Assembly (NCBI RefSeq): GCF_947179165.1
Contig: NC_077242.1
Coordinates: 32,051,097 to 32,115,096 of the forward strand
From: Solanum dulcamara
Taxonomy: Eukaryota; Streptophyta; Magnoliopsida; Solanales; Solanaceae
Reading direction: 5' to 3'
Length of the DNA stretch: 64,000 nucleotides
A program made the position numbers and the translations under genes. The notes under the pieces are model-generated. The model saw nothing but the letters and a program-made list of their open reading frames with translations. It was not told where the DNA came from and did not search any database. Positions 33,925-45,089 of the stretch are shown one piece after another; position 1 is the stretch's first letter, and the number at the start of each line of letters is the position of its first letter.

Positions 33925-35482
33925 GAACAGTGTTGCTTATATTGAAGATCAGAAGAAAGAGCTAGTTTGAGATGTGCATAGATTAGCCCATATGGGTGTT
34001 CGATTGGTTGATTCTGAGGATGGTGGTGTTATTGTGCAAAATGGTTCTAAATCATCTCTTCTGGTGGATGTAAAGGCAAAACAAGATAGTGATCCCGCTT
34101 TGGTGAATTGAAGAAAGCGATTGCTGAAAAAGCAATTGAAGATTTCTCCCAAGGAAGATATGGTGTTTTGAGATATCAAGGCCGGTTATGTATTTCTAAT
34201 TTTGATGGATTGAAATATATGATATTGTTTGAAGCTTATAGTTCACGATATTCTATTCATTTGTGTTCTATAAAGATGTATCGAGATTTGAGAAAAGTGT
34301 ATTAGTAGAATGGCATGAAAAGAAATATTGCGGAATACGTGGCTAAGTGTCATACTGTCAACAAGTAAAGGTTCAACATCAAAAAACCGAGAAGTTTGGC
34401 TTAAGCTATTGAGATTCTTACTTGGAAGTGGGAAGCTTTGAATATGGACTTCATTACAGGTTTGCCTCGTACTCGTAGGCAATATGACTCTATTTGGGTG
34501 ATTGTTTATCGAATGATAAGTCGGCTCATTTTATTCCTGTTAAGACTTTATATACATGCAAGGATTATGTTAGATTGTATATCATATAGTTGGTTAAGCT
34601 TTATAGTGTTCTATTTTCTATCATATCGGATCGAGGTAGTCAGTTTTGGAGATCCTTTCAAAAGGGTCTCGGTACTCAAGTAAAACTTAGTATAACTTTT
34701 CACCCTTAGATGGATGGTCAGGCTGAACGTACTATTCATACATTAGAGGATATGTTAAGAGCATGCGTTATTGATTTTAAAGGAAATTGGGATGATCATT
34801 GGTCATTGATAGAGTTTTCTTATAATAATTTTTATCATTCTAGCATTCAGATGGCTCCATTTGAGGCTTTGTATGGTACACGGTGTAGATCCCCTATCAG
34901 TTGATTCGTGATAGGTGAAGTTTCTTCCATAGTATCCGAGTTGGTATTTGAGGCTATGGAGAAGGTTAGACTCATTAGAGAAAACTTGAAGACAGGCCAA
35001 AGCCAAAAAAGTCCCATTCGGATGTGAGAAGAAGGGAACTTGAATTTAAGGTTAATGATTAGGTTTACTTGAAAATTTCACCCATTAAGGGTGTGATGCA
35101 TTTTGGTAAAAAAGGGAAGCTAAATCCCTACTATGTTGGGCCATATCAAATTTTGAGGAGGATTGGTAAGGTGGCTTATGAGTTGGACTTGCCTTATAAT
35201 TTGGCATCAGTGCAACCGGTGTTCAATGTGTCTTTGATGAGGAAGTTTATTGGTGATCCTAGCTCCATTGTGCCATCGGACATCATTGAAGTTAAAGAGA
35301 TTCTTTCATATGAGGAGGTTTCGATTGAGATTTTAGACCCGCAAGTCAGAAAGTTGAGAAACAAGGAAATAACTTCAGTTAAAGTTTTATGTAACACCCA
35401 AGAGGTTGAGGGTGCTACATAGTAAGCTAAAGCCGATATAATGTCGCGATATCCTCATCTCTTTTCTTCCGTGCCTAGTTAA
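33925..35482 (+). pseudogene. Element B integrase region
   Basis: It begins with the RNase H to integrase linker (SVAYIEDQKKELV, VDSEDGGVIVQNGSKSS), then SQGRYGVLRYQGRLC and SIKMYRDLRKVY. It continues with DFITGLPRTRRQYDSIWVIV (first catalytic Asp region), a badly shifted middle at 34500-34680, [20 protein letters not shown] and [18 protein letters not shown]. The C-terminal GPY/F part is GVMHFGKKGKLNPYYVGPYQ, YELDLPYNLASVQPVFNVSL and VRKLRNKEITSVKVL. Many stops are present. It is the best preserved coding part of B. Confidence 0.88.
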
Positions 35483-35626
35483 GGTATTTAGTTCCTTCAT
35501 GATCTAACCAGCCTAAATCATGTGTTTCAGTTGTACTCATGTTTTCACATGAATTCATGTTCATGAAATGAGTTTTAAAGTCATGTTTTAGCTTGAAATT
35601 AAATATTTCATATTTTATGCATTATT
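35483..35626. other. Element B 3' untranslated stretch
   Basis: About 145 bp between the end of pol and the hairpin that starts the right LTR. No gene is present, and no convincing polypurine tract was recognised, so the exact LTR start is uncertain. Confidence 0.5.
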
Positions 35627-35710
35627 GGCCTTTGTGGTTATCACCTAGTGCCAAAAGATGAATTTCCAGAAAAATACAGCTTTTGGCACTAGGTGATAAC
35701 CACAAGGGCC
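35627..35710. repeat. 31-bp inverted repeat with 22-nt loop at B right LTR edge
   Basis: Arm 1 (35627-35657) begins GGCCTTTGTGGTTATCACC. Arm 2 (35680-35710) is its reverse complement with one mismatch and ends TAACCACAAGGGCC. The loop is ATGAATTTCCAGAAAAATAC plus two bases. The left LTR has a diverged arm 2 at about 20044-20075 but unrelated sequence where arm 1 should be. Confidence 0.92.
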
Positions 35711-36298
35711 ATCAAAGGTCATATTCACCACCACAGTTCATGGTGTGCACCGTGGTAGAGTTTTAGAAACTTAACCCTGATGGGAAGGGTCCATGATAGG
35801 GACCACAGGCCTTGGTGAGCACCACGAACCGTGGAGCCCTCCATGGTGACCCCTCCTCCAAGACCCTAAGAAATCATTTCAAGGCAGGGACCACGTCCCA
35901 ACCACCATGGGTTGTATTTCCCATGAATTGTAATGGGTTATGTGGTAGTCACCCCTGCATACCTTCTTGTTAGGTTCCTCACCACAACTCTCACCACGGG
36001 TCGTGGTGACCTTCACAGACCATCATGGTCTTCGTGAAGGAGGTTCTGGAGATTTTTCATTTTTCCCAAGGACTAAGGCTTTGACCACAGGCACCACCAC
36101 GGGCCGTGGTGAAGTTCATGGACTGTGGTGGGTCCTCTATAAAGCCCTAGTTTTCGATTTAATAAGGGTTATTTTGGTCATTTCTCTATATTTCATTAAT
36201 AAATGTGGATGATTTTTGGGACTAGATTCTTACCTATTTACTATCCTAGAGTCTTCTAACCTTCTCATTCTCAATAGAACTCCCAAAATCAAAAACCT
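35630..36298 (+). repeat. Element B right (3') LTR, first part
   Basis: It aligns with 20020-20660 of the left LTR. It carries palindrome units at about 35720, 35800, 35890, 35994, 36020 and 36094. It is interrupted at about 36299 by the LINE and resumes at 52776 with TTTTCTCTCAAAGGTCTTC. Confidence 0.85.
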
Positions 36299-37154
36299 TC
36301 TTAGGTTGAAAATGAAAACTTCATGGACACTGTCAAAACATGTTAGAGGAGGGAGGTTACTAGCAATCCTATGTGGAGACTTCACCAGAAAATGAAAAGA
36401 CTTGACTCCACTCTTAGAACTTGGACTAAAGAGGAATATGAAGACATCTTTGCTACTGTCAAAGACTTTAAAGAAAGGGTCAAAATGGATGAGGAGGAGG
36501 TAATCAATAACAACACTAAAGAGAATAGATAAACATTTCACGGTATCATTTCTAAGTATATTAGATACATGAAGCTTGGAGAATCTATTCTCAATAAAAG
36601 GCATAGCTATTGTGGTTCAAGGAGGGGAATACTAACTCCAAATACTTTCATTCTCTTATGAGATGATGAATGAGGAAACTTTTTATTCATAAAATTTGCA
36701 CTGATGAGGATGTTTGGATACAAAGGGATGAGAATATTGCTAAGGTAGCTTGTGATCACTTTCAACAAATCTTTTTAGGCCAGGAGAGCAAGACCAATAA
36801 AGAGATTCTTAACTGCATACCTATATGAGTTAATCCTAATAAGAATAAGTATTTACAAGTTATGCCTACTATTGAGGAGCTTAAACAGGTGGTGCATTCA
36901 ATGAATCCCAACTCTACTGCTGGTCCAGATGAAATGAGTAGAAAGTTCTTTCAAGTTTGCTGGAAAATTATCTAATTTGATATGTTAGCTGTTGTCCAGT
37001 CCTTCTATTGTGGCCAAACCATGCCTAAGTATATGTCCCATGCTTTCCTAGTCTTACTTCCCAAAGTTGACCATCCCAACAAGCTCACTGAATTTAGACC
37101 TATAAGTCTAAGAAATTTTACCAACAAAATCATTCCAAACTCCTTTGTCTCAGA
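36299..37154 (+). pseudogene. LINE region upstream of RT and RT start
   Basis: In shifting frames one reads RTWTKEEYEDIFATVKDFKE and KLGESILNKRH-like words, the segment between endonuclease and RT. Near 37030-37110 come SHAFLVLLPKVDHPNKLTEF and RPISLRNFTNKI, the entry to the RT domain (family signature F-R-P-I-S-L). Stops are frequent. No start codon exists because the element is 5'-truncated. Confidence 0.78.
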
Positions 37155-37560
37155 TTGACCCCAATTCCATCAAATCTCATCTTAGAAAACCAATCCGAAT
37201 TTGTAAAAGGAATGATCATAACTGAAAATATCATGTTGGCACAAGAGATCACTTATGGTATTAAGAAGCCTAAAGAAGGGGATAATGTGGTGATCAAGCT
37301 TGACATGGCCAAGGCATATGCCATGGTGTCTTGGTCCTTAGTTCTGAGGAAAATGGGCTTTGGTGAAGGATTCATTGATATGATTTGGAGGATCATGAGC
37401 AATAACTGGTACTCTATTATTATCAATGGTACAAGGCATGGGTTCTTTCATTCTACTAGGGGTCTAAAATAAGAGGATCCCCTTTCCCTGGTTTTATTCA
37501 TCAGAGAGATAAAGTTCTTTCCAGAATGTTAAACCTGCTTCATCAAAATCACTTACCTTG
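37155..37560 (+). pseudogene. LINE reverse transcriptase palm, catalytic box deleted
   Basis: The frame reads QSEFVKGMIITENIMLAQE, VVIKLDMAKAYAMVSWSLV (first catalytic Asp in LDMAKAY present) and a GTRHGFFHSTRGLK-stop segment (the Q of GLKQ is now a stop). Soon after, at about 37553, the text jumps from LHQNH-type sequence to YLGCPLYIGRQR. The intervening part with the F/Y-A-D-D box is missing. This copy could not reverse-transcribe. Confidence 0.85.
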
Positions 37561-38134
37561 GTTGTCCATTATACATAGGGCGTCAAAGGATTATTTATTA
37601 CTCTGAGTTAGTCTCAAAAGTGGTTAAGAAGAGTAGTGTTTAGCACTCAAGGATCCTTAGTTTTGGATGAAAAGCTACACTTGTGAAACATATCCTCCAA
37701 TCTATCCCCATTTATACTATTTCAACTATTTTCCCTCCCAAAACTACTATCAAGTATATCAAGAATATTATTGCTAACTTCTTTTGGGGTTGGGACAAGG
37801 AAAGGAAAAAATATCATTGCTCTTCTTGGAAAACTCTTATTTTTCTTTGGAAGAAGGAGGTATAGGGGTAAGGCAATTAACTAATATTTGCACTACTCTT
37901 CAATATAAGCAATGGTAGATTTTCAGCACCAAAAACTACATATGAGGTCAGTTCTTAAAGCCAAATCTTGTCAAAGGGCTAACCCTATTGCCAAGAAATG
38001 GCATACTGGCAACTCTCTTCTGTGGAAGTATTTGAGGAGGAACAAGCACACTATTAAAGCTCACATCAAGTGAAAATTTACCTAGGGACCAATTTCCTTT
38101 GGTGGGATGATTGGCTAGGCATTGGGGCATTGGC
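37561..38134 (+). pseudogene. LINE RT thumb/connection
   Basis: After the deletion the frame continues LGCPLYIGRQRIIYYSELVS, then with a shift LVKHILQSIPIYTISTIFPP and IANFFWGWDKE (37683-37865), then a SLLWKYLRRNKHT-like part and WWDDWLGIGALA at 38100-38134. These are the conserved words following RT in plant L1 elements. The solo LTR is inserted after GALA. Confidence 0.82.
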
Positions 38135-40576
38135 TATCATAACCCAGCCTGGAGCCTAGATGTGACACGGCAAATGAGATACCCGGAGATATCTCATCTA
38201 AGCCTTTTAGCATTCATTAAGCATTTCAATGGTAATGATAAATAAATCGAGCGGAAACAAAAGGGATATAGGGACTAAGGGGCTTCACATTTAATAAGAG
38301 TCAAAGAAAACATACATCTTTTTCTATGTCTAACCTTACCTTCTACATTAAAGACTTGGCGGAGCTAAGATATGTCCCTAGCTCACCCTCAAGATTTAGT
38401 CAAAAATACCAAAATTTAACTTAAGAGTCTAAACATAACATAAGCTATATAAGATAGAAGGGTCATTCTCGGAACATGGAAAATCACCAAAGTGGTAGCC
38501 TTCAATGATCAACTTAGCAATGGGGAGGAGGGTGAGAAGCCACGTCGATCCCTACATGATGATATCATATAGGTAAAAGTATGCGTTAGTACTTTGAATG
38601 TACTAAGTATATGAGTATGCTATTAAATGAAGAACATAACGGAGAGATATGAGTAAGCAATATGCACAAGTAAATGCATGCATTAGACATCATCATATAA
38701 AACCTTAAAATATTTATTTTGTGGGAAAGTGACCATAACCGACATTTAACACCATTCGAGCTATTACATGGAATCTAACATATCCCTCTATGTTGGCACG
38801 GAGAGACTACTTGCCAGGTAGAACTCCAATTAACTTTTAACATTCTTTAACTTTAACTTTAATATTTGATGGCTACAAAGGCCTAGCCGACAAGGGCTCC
38901 TATGGTGGCACATAGTTAAAGCAATATACGATTTTACTTAAGAACCCCTTCAGTCGAGTCCCCATATACATGCTACATTCGGTGCTAGGTCAAATCCCAC
39001 GGAATAACGTTTGAACATCAATATAGCAACTTTAACATTAAAACATCAATCTGTGGAATAGCTCAATAAAACCTTTGGTTTATAATATCATCATGACTTC
39101 CATGTCTTATTTACCATTCTACTAATGAACCTTAATTTATAAGAAAATTAGGTCTACAATTAGTGATGGTATTTCGGGTACCATGCTAATCGGACCTACT
39201 TTTTGGAAAAATGTTCAAAAGCATTGACGGCATATAGGGATATCATGCATGTCATATCATAACCTTAAACATTTTACTTGATTATATGTGAGGATTGCCC
39301 TTTCACATTGAAACCTTACTTTGGCTAAGAAGCCCTTTCATCAATAAATTATTTCATAAAGAATCCCCTTCATAAGAATTTACTTCATAACATTCATTGG
39401 AGTCAAACTTCATTTCAACTATACTTTATCATAGGAAACTAGGTTGGTTCATTTCGTAAAAGCCTTTCAATACCTTTAAAGAATTCTTGCATGCATGAGA
39501 GCAATGGAAAAGCATAAAATACACATTCTCAAAGCAACCCACCATATATGTCTTAAAACTATTTTCAAGCCTTCATATAGTCACTTTAATGACATCATAT
39601 CTTCATGAAATCAAGAGTCAATATCCATCAATATATGTAAAGAAACTTTAAACATATCATAATCTATATATTTAAAGTCATCATGTAAAAGACCATAATA
39701 TTTCATCATTTTGAATTGAAATGCTAGATTGAGAAACATTTGGACTCCATGGGTGGAAGGACCCATGGATAAAAACCCACATACCTTAGACCGAAACTTG
39801 AAGAAGAATTGGAGAAGTCTTGATGTTAGGTCTTCAATAGGAAGCTTGAATCCTTGAGTTTGAGGAAAAAAATTGTTGGAAATGATTTGAGAGAGAAGAG
39901 GATGAAGTTTAGGGTTTTGGAGAGGCAAAAGACTGCAAAAATGACCCCAAAATGCATCCAAGTTCTTCTATATATGTTTTGGGAATTGTCCAAGTTGCCC
40001 TTACTTGATAGTAGAAATTTTTGCTAAATTTTGAACTAAATAGGAATAGGACAGCGATGTGGAGGTGCTCCCCCACACTTTATTTTTCTTCCAAAATTAA
40101 AATTTGAGCCAAGATTGACCAAGTCCGCGATGCTGACTTAGCGCACACCCTTCTGGTTAAGAGGATATAACCTTTTACTCCTAACTCCAAATAATGTAAT
40201 CTTGGTGGTGTTGGAAAGCAGATACAAAGACCTTAAATATGATAAGTACTGGGACACCTAATTCATGATATACTAGGAGATATGGGATATCTAATTCATG
40301 ATATACTAGAAGATATGGGCATTTGAAGTAGACCCTATTTTGGACTCATACGAAGACTTAGCCGATAGAAATTCTTTGGACTCAGTTTGGTGTTAGAGAT
40401 CTCTTATAACCCTAAACCATATCTAACATTCTTTAAATACTTAGAAATTGATCCTAACTCATATATACAATTAGAAGTCATCCAATTTGAGACAAAAAAG
40501 GGTCCTCTGAAGCCATATTCCTCTACTTTATCCTAGTATGACACATTTCAACCTTTAAACGTTGCAGGACCTTACA
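38135..40576 (-). mobile_element. Solo LTR of a D-like gypsy family inside the LINE
   Basis: This 2442-bp unit is flanked by perfect target duplications TTGGC (38130-38134 and 40577-40581). The plus strand starts TATCATAACCCAGCC and ends AGGACCTTACA. It resembles the LTR of element D at 54514 over much of its first half: CTAG..CCTAGA.TGTGACAC, AGCATT.ATTGAG, GGTAGCCTTCAA.GATCAACTTAG, TACTTTGAATGTACTAAGTAT, GCCGACAAGGGC and ACAACCCACCATATATG-type words. The first TG is changed to TA. Removing it restores a continuous LINE frame (GALA to NFSRTNC). No interior remains, so it is an LTR-LTR recombination product. Confidence 0.92.
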
Positions 40577-41160
40577 TTGGCCAACTTCAGTAGAACCAAT
40601 TGTAGGCTTAACAATATCACTGTGTCCAGTTTTTTTACTAATGGACAATGGGATAAAGTTAAAGCTAGGCAGCGTGCTCCTACTTTGCTGGTTCCACAGA
40701 TCCTCACCATTATGATTCATTTCCAACCTGGAACTAATGATGCTACACTTCAGATTCCTAGTAACAGTGGAGAATTTGAATTCTCCTCAGCTTGGGAAAT
40801 TATCAGATAGAAGAAGACCAAGACTATGTTGAACTCTTTCACTTGGCATAGGAACATACCTTCTAAAATTTCCTTTTTGGTTTGGAGAGATTTAAGGGAT
40901 AAGCTTTCTACTAATTATAAGATCACCACTTTTGGTTTGGAAGCTATTCATTGTACTTGTTGTAATAGAGCTGGCTGGGACAACATTGAACACATATTCA
41001 TCACTGGTCATTTTGCTAACTATATATGGAAGCATTTCTCTAATTATTTTGGCAATAATCATAGTCCAACTCACTTAAGAAACTTCTTAATGAGATGGTC
41101 GGTGATGAAAGCCAAGAATGAGATACATAAAACTTTGATCCATTAAGTTCCTATCTTTAT
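40577..41160 (+). pseudogene. LINE zf-RVT-like region
   Basis: The frame continues NFSRTNCRLNNITVSSFFTN and FEFSSAWEIIR, then after a stop NSFTWHRNIPSKISFLVWRD, the C-T-C-C zinc-type pair (IHCTCCNRAG), IEHIFITGHFANYIWKHFSN and FLMRWSVMKAKNEIH. This is the conserved zinc-ribbon-like segment between RT and RNase H in plant LINEs. One of the usual His/Cys positions reads GHF rather than C. Confidence 0.82.
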
Positions 41161-41668
41161 TTGTTGGAAACTTTGGAAAAATATATGTTCAACTAAATAT
41201 GGTGGTAAGCAGTCAAGCATCTCAAGAGTTCAATTCCTTATTTTTAAGGATACAATTCATCTCTTTACCACTATGTTCCCTTACCTGAATTGACCTAACA
41301 ATTAGAGAGACCTGGTGGTTATGATGGAGACATGCAGATAAGAGGTGAGGATTAACACGGTTAACTTGTACATACCCCCTACTGGTTTATTTAAACTTAA
41401 TATTGATAGTAGTGCTCTTGCTAATCCGGTTAAGATTCGAGAAGGAGGTATTTTAAGGGATTTTCAGGAAAATATGGTGTATACATTCACCATTCCTTTA
41501 GGAATAGGAACCAACAACCTTGCAGAGACACAAGCTGCCATATATAGTATAAATTGGTGTGTCCAACATGATACAAAAAGATCATATTACTAGTTGACTC
41601 AAAACTTCTTACCAAATGGCTTACCACCAATACCAAATCACCCTGGAAACTTCAGCAGCATCTCTAGG
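41161..41668 (+). pseudogene. LINE RNase H, first part
   Basis: At 41345-41593 the frame reads YIPPTGLFKLNIDSSALANP, GGILRDFQENMVYTF and GTNNLAETQAAIYSINWC. The first Asp (LNID) and the Glu (AET) of the RNase H active site are present. The following 41594-41668 in a shifted frame gives SKLLTKWLTTNT-like text and SPWKLQQHL, where A2 is inserted (TSD CTAGG). Confidence 0.85.
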
Positions 41669-42319
41669 TGTCATGACCCAACCCCGTAGGCCGCAACTGG
41701 GTTCCGACCTGGACCCTCTCATACGTATTTATCAACTACACTTAAGTTGAACCGTGTGTGATGTGATACTATATACAAAAACCCCAATAGTTTAAAACTT
41801 TTTCATGTACATGTAGCCTCTTTCATTTGTATCATATCATGAAAGGGCACGCGAGCCGACAAGGCTGCTATAACTAAAACATTCACAATATATCGAATAG
41901 GCAACATCGAAACTAACTCATAAACAACCCACATATACATATGTCTACAGACCTCTAAGAATAGTAACAGCACCATATGGCGGGACAAGGCCCCCGCCGT
42001 ACCCCTGAATGTACAAATATATACATTAAGTGACCAGCATCAAAATTTAGGCTCCAGAATAGTGAAGCACTTCCGACACAGCTGAGAGGAACTCCTCTGC
42101 TGATGGATCTCCAGAATAAACATCTGTACCTGCGGGCATGAAACGTAGCCCCCCGAGAAAAGGAGGGGTCAGTACGATATATATACTGAGTATGTAAAGC
42201 ATAACACATCGTAACTGAGATCATAACTGAAATAGGGATGCAGGGGATAAGTATAACTATTAACAAATTACTGTACCTGCACCTTAGGACACGTAATCCT
42301 ATAAACCATCATATACTGT

Positions 42320-42870
42320 GCCCGGCCCTCTAGGGAACTCGGTGTCATCATCATTACTTCATAATCACATATCATCGTATCATAATGTATTTCATTTCAT
42401 CATATCATCATATACGGTATCATACCATCGTATACGGTATCATCTTATCATGTATATCATCGTATTATACCCGGTTCACTGCGGGGCTCAGGGTCACAAT
42501 GTATTGCTTTAATCTCATATGCATGTCTACATAAAGTATCCGGCCCTTTAGTGAGGGACTCGGTGAATGGAGTGGTGTACGTCTATAGCGTACCATCATA
42601 ATATACATATGTACTCGGCCCTCTAAGGAGGGACTCGGTGTTCCTTCCTTATTTCACCACATATACTATCATATTATAGTCGGCCCGGGACTCGGTGAAT
42701 AATCGTATCGTCATAATAGATAACATATATCATACCTCACGTACGGCATCGTCTCCTCATGCGTGAAACTATACACATCCGGCCCGAGATGCGGTGAAAG
42801 AAGCAGTAACACTGTGCACGATAACATATCCCAGCCCATCATGGGACTCGAGGAAGGATGGGTTACAGTA
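42320..42870. repeat. Hairpin-type repeat array in A2 3' LTR
   Basis: The unit CGGCCCTCTAAGGAGGGACT then CGGTG recurs in degenerate forms near 42325, 42470, 42540, 42610, 42683, 42780 and 42830. Within units CCCTCTAAGGAGGG and CCCTTTAGTGAGGG are self-complementary. Between them ATACGGTATCAT and ATATCATCGTAT words repeat. The other A2 LTR (49380-49930) and A3 (15700-16330, reverse) have the same array. Confidence 0.75.
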
Positions 42871-44578
42871 TGCACGAGTAGAGTAGTGAGAAACCATATG
42901 CAACTAAGTCATAGACTCGATGAAACAGTCAAGTGAACCGTCACCTGAAGACTGGGGAAGTAATTATCCGAGGTATCCCTTTAGATGTCATTAGGGCTTA
43001 TATCAGTTGGGGCTTCAGGGATCACAAACATGCATCAAAATAATGCCACATAATTCATGCAATCAGAAATATAGTCTATGCAATCAGAAACACAATTTAT
43101 CTAGTCAAAGACTCAACTCATGCAATCAACGGCATTTATCATTTCAGAGCCTCTAAAAAGAGGAGCTGGTACCTCTACTTTCTATTCATTATATAGCAGG
43201 CTCGAGAATAGTAGTTTGACTACTTTCAGACTCTTAATGTTTAGGAGTGACTACAAGTCACGAGTTACAATCAGAGCTCATAAATGGAATTACCTCTAAA
43301 CCTATATCATATACCATTTCACTTAAAGTTAAGTCATTCCAAAGGAAAGAAGAAATAGGCTTTACATGTACTAGTTTTCATCACATAGAAGACAAAAAGG
43401 CAATGACTCAGCTATTGCAGAAGTTCCAATACCAAGAAGTAAACAAGAGTTTCGACTCATACTCAGGGCTTTACGAATGGATTGAATCCCAAATATCATA
43501 TACATATCATTTATAGCCTATATCTAAGACATGCCAAAAGAAAAGAGGAATAGCTCTACATATCTATTCCAAAAATACGCCAAAGGAAAGCTTCACATAC
43601 CTTGTATGGACTTCTCTTAATCACGTCCACATCGTTGTCCTCGAAACCTATTTAACATGGAAGTCATGTAAGTATTAACAACCTTTTACTTTTCAGCAAC
43701 TTAGACTACCCACGTGTATTCATAACATTCATCCCTTCGCTCGCCTTCTCGGTTAGTTCCTTAACTAGTTAGGATGTTAACGAAAATCGGGCAGCACCTC
43801 TCCTATAATGTGCCCTATCCGAATTCCCAACCATTTCCTTAGAACCTGCATCCAACCAACAATGCAACCATCAGCCCATACATATACATATTACGACCAA
43901 AATTACACAATATAAACCCCCAACAATTCACTTGAAACTAAGATACCAAAACTAGAGTTTTAAATCTTTCTTTCGCGAATTCTTTAATTGCAAAATCAGA
44001 GGGTCATGTAGCTACAACCAGCAGACCCAACACCTCATTTAGAGAACTTTTAGACCCTGCAACACGCCACAACACAACCAGCAGCTGCCCCCACGCGCAC
44101 AACACCTTATTTCGACAACAACTTAACTATAGCGATTCTAAATTCGTTTATTTCGAACGCCGAACTTTTCAAACCTTTTCCCCAACTTCCAGCATCTCCT
44201 AAGGTGTGTAATACACCATAATGTAACATCATAAACTTCAAATTAGAGGGAAAGAACTTACCTTTCCCGAAATTGACTAAAACTTGCCGAAATCGCGCCT
44301 CGGAATTGTTTTTACGTGCTTAATCGTTGTGGCAGCTTGCTATCTGATTTTTTCTGCACAAAATCCTAATTTTATACTACTAATACTTCCATATCATTGT
44401 ATTATACACTAATTAATTAATTTACGGAACGAAAACGGGACTTACCTATTTTGCTCCCAAAGCCGTCGCAATTTTCTCTCCTTAGCTTTAGGGTTTTTTG
44501 TTCACGTTGCTGCTGGAAATTTTGATGAACAAGCTGAAGTTTGAGATACATATCACTTATATGGGTGGTCCCAAGGGG

Positions 44579-44613
44579 TGACACGTGTCATCCCTTAAGG
44601 ATGACACGTGTCA
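44579..44613. promoter_or_regulatory. Paired G-box palindromes in A2 3' LTR
   Basis: TGACACGTGTCA at 44579-44590 and 44602-44613 are both perfect 12-bp palindromes, 23 bp apart with TCCCTTAAGGA between. The partner LTR has them at 51641-51652 and 51664-51675. They lie upstream of the leader in element orientation. A stress-responsive promoter role is inferred from the CACGTG core. Confidence 0.65.
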
Positions 44614-45056
44614 AGCCATGATTGGCCACCGTGTCATGCTGCCATACTTGACCCTAAGTAGGTGCATCACCTGCCTTCTTGAGGTGCTGCCACGTGTCGC
44701 TCCTCCATTGGCTGCCACGCGTCGTCTTTTTCCCTTCCTCGCGGGTTCGTAATCTCGTCTTACTTTAAGAGCCCATGTAATCCGAACTACGTAAGCTTGG
44801 TATATCCTTAAGAAACTTAAGTGTATAAGACTCTTAAATTAGTGTCTTACGTAGGTAAATCGAGTCCTACGACTCATTTCTTAGCCTCCAACTCTTTCCG
44901 GATTCTTATGACTCTATCTCCAACCTCCCTTCTCGCGAGGTATCACAATCTTCTTTCCTTAGAGTTGTTTGATAGTGTCGTAGCTTATTCGGCTCACATG
45001 ATAGTGTCTAATGAACTTAAGAAGATGTTCCGAGCTCAAGAGTGTAGGGTGTAACA

Positions 45057-45074
45057 TCCTTCCCCCCTTTAGAA
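45057..45074 (-). other. A2 polypurine tract
   Basis: The minus strand reads CTAAAGGGGGGAAGGA next to the 3' LTR start (TGTTACACCC), as in A1. Confidence 0.85.
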
Positions 45075-45089
45075 CATTCGTCCCCGAAT

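Larger units (their letters stand above)
41669..45056 (-). repeat. A2 3' LTR
   Basis: It starts TGTCATGACCCAACCCCG and ends AGAGTGTAGGGTGTAACA. It carries the hairpin-type repeats at 42320-42870, TGACACGTGTCA dyads at 44579-44590 and 44602-44613, and the leader with CTTACC (minus GGTAAG) at 44441-44446. It is about 0.5 kb longer than the A1 LTR because of the expanded repeat zone at 42300-42870. Confidence 0.95.

Noticed and set aside
36230..36604. 124-codon minus-strand frame
   Set aside because: Spans the B LTR/LINE junction antisense to the LINE; cannot be a gene of either.
36700..36740. CTGATGAG word as a possible hammerhead ribozyme core
   Set aside because: No matching GAAA and stem arrangement nearby; it is inside the LINE coding region.
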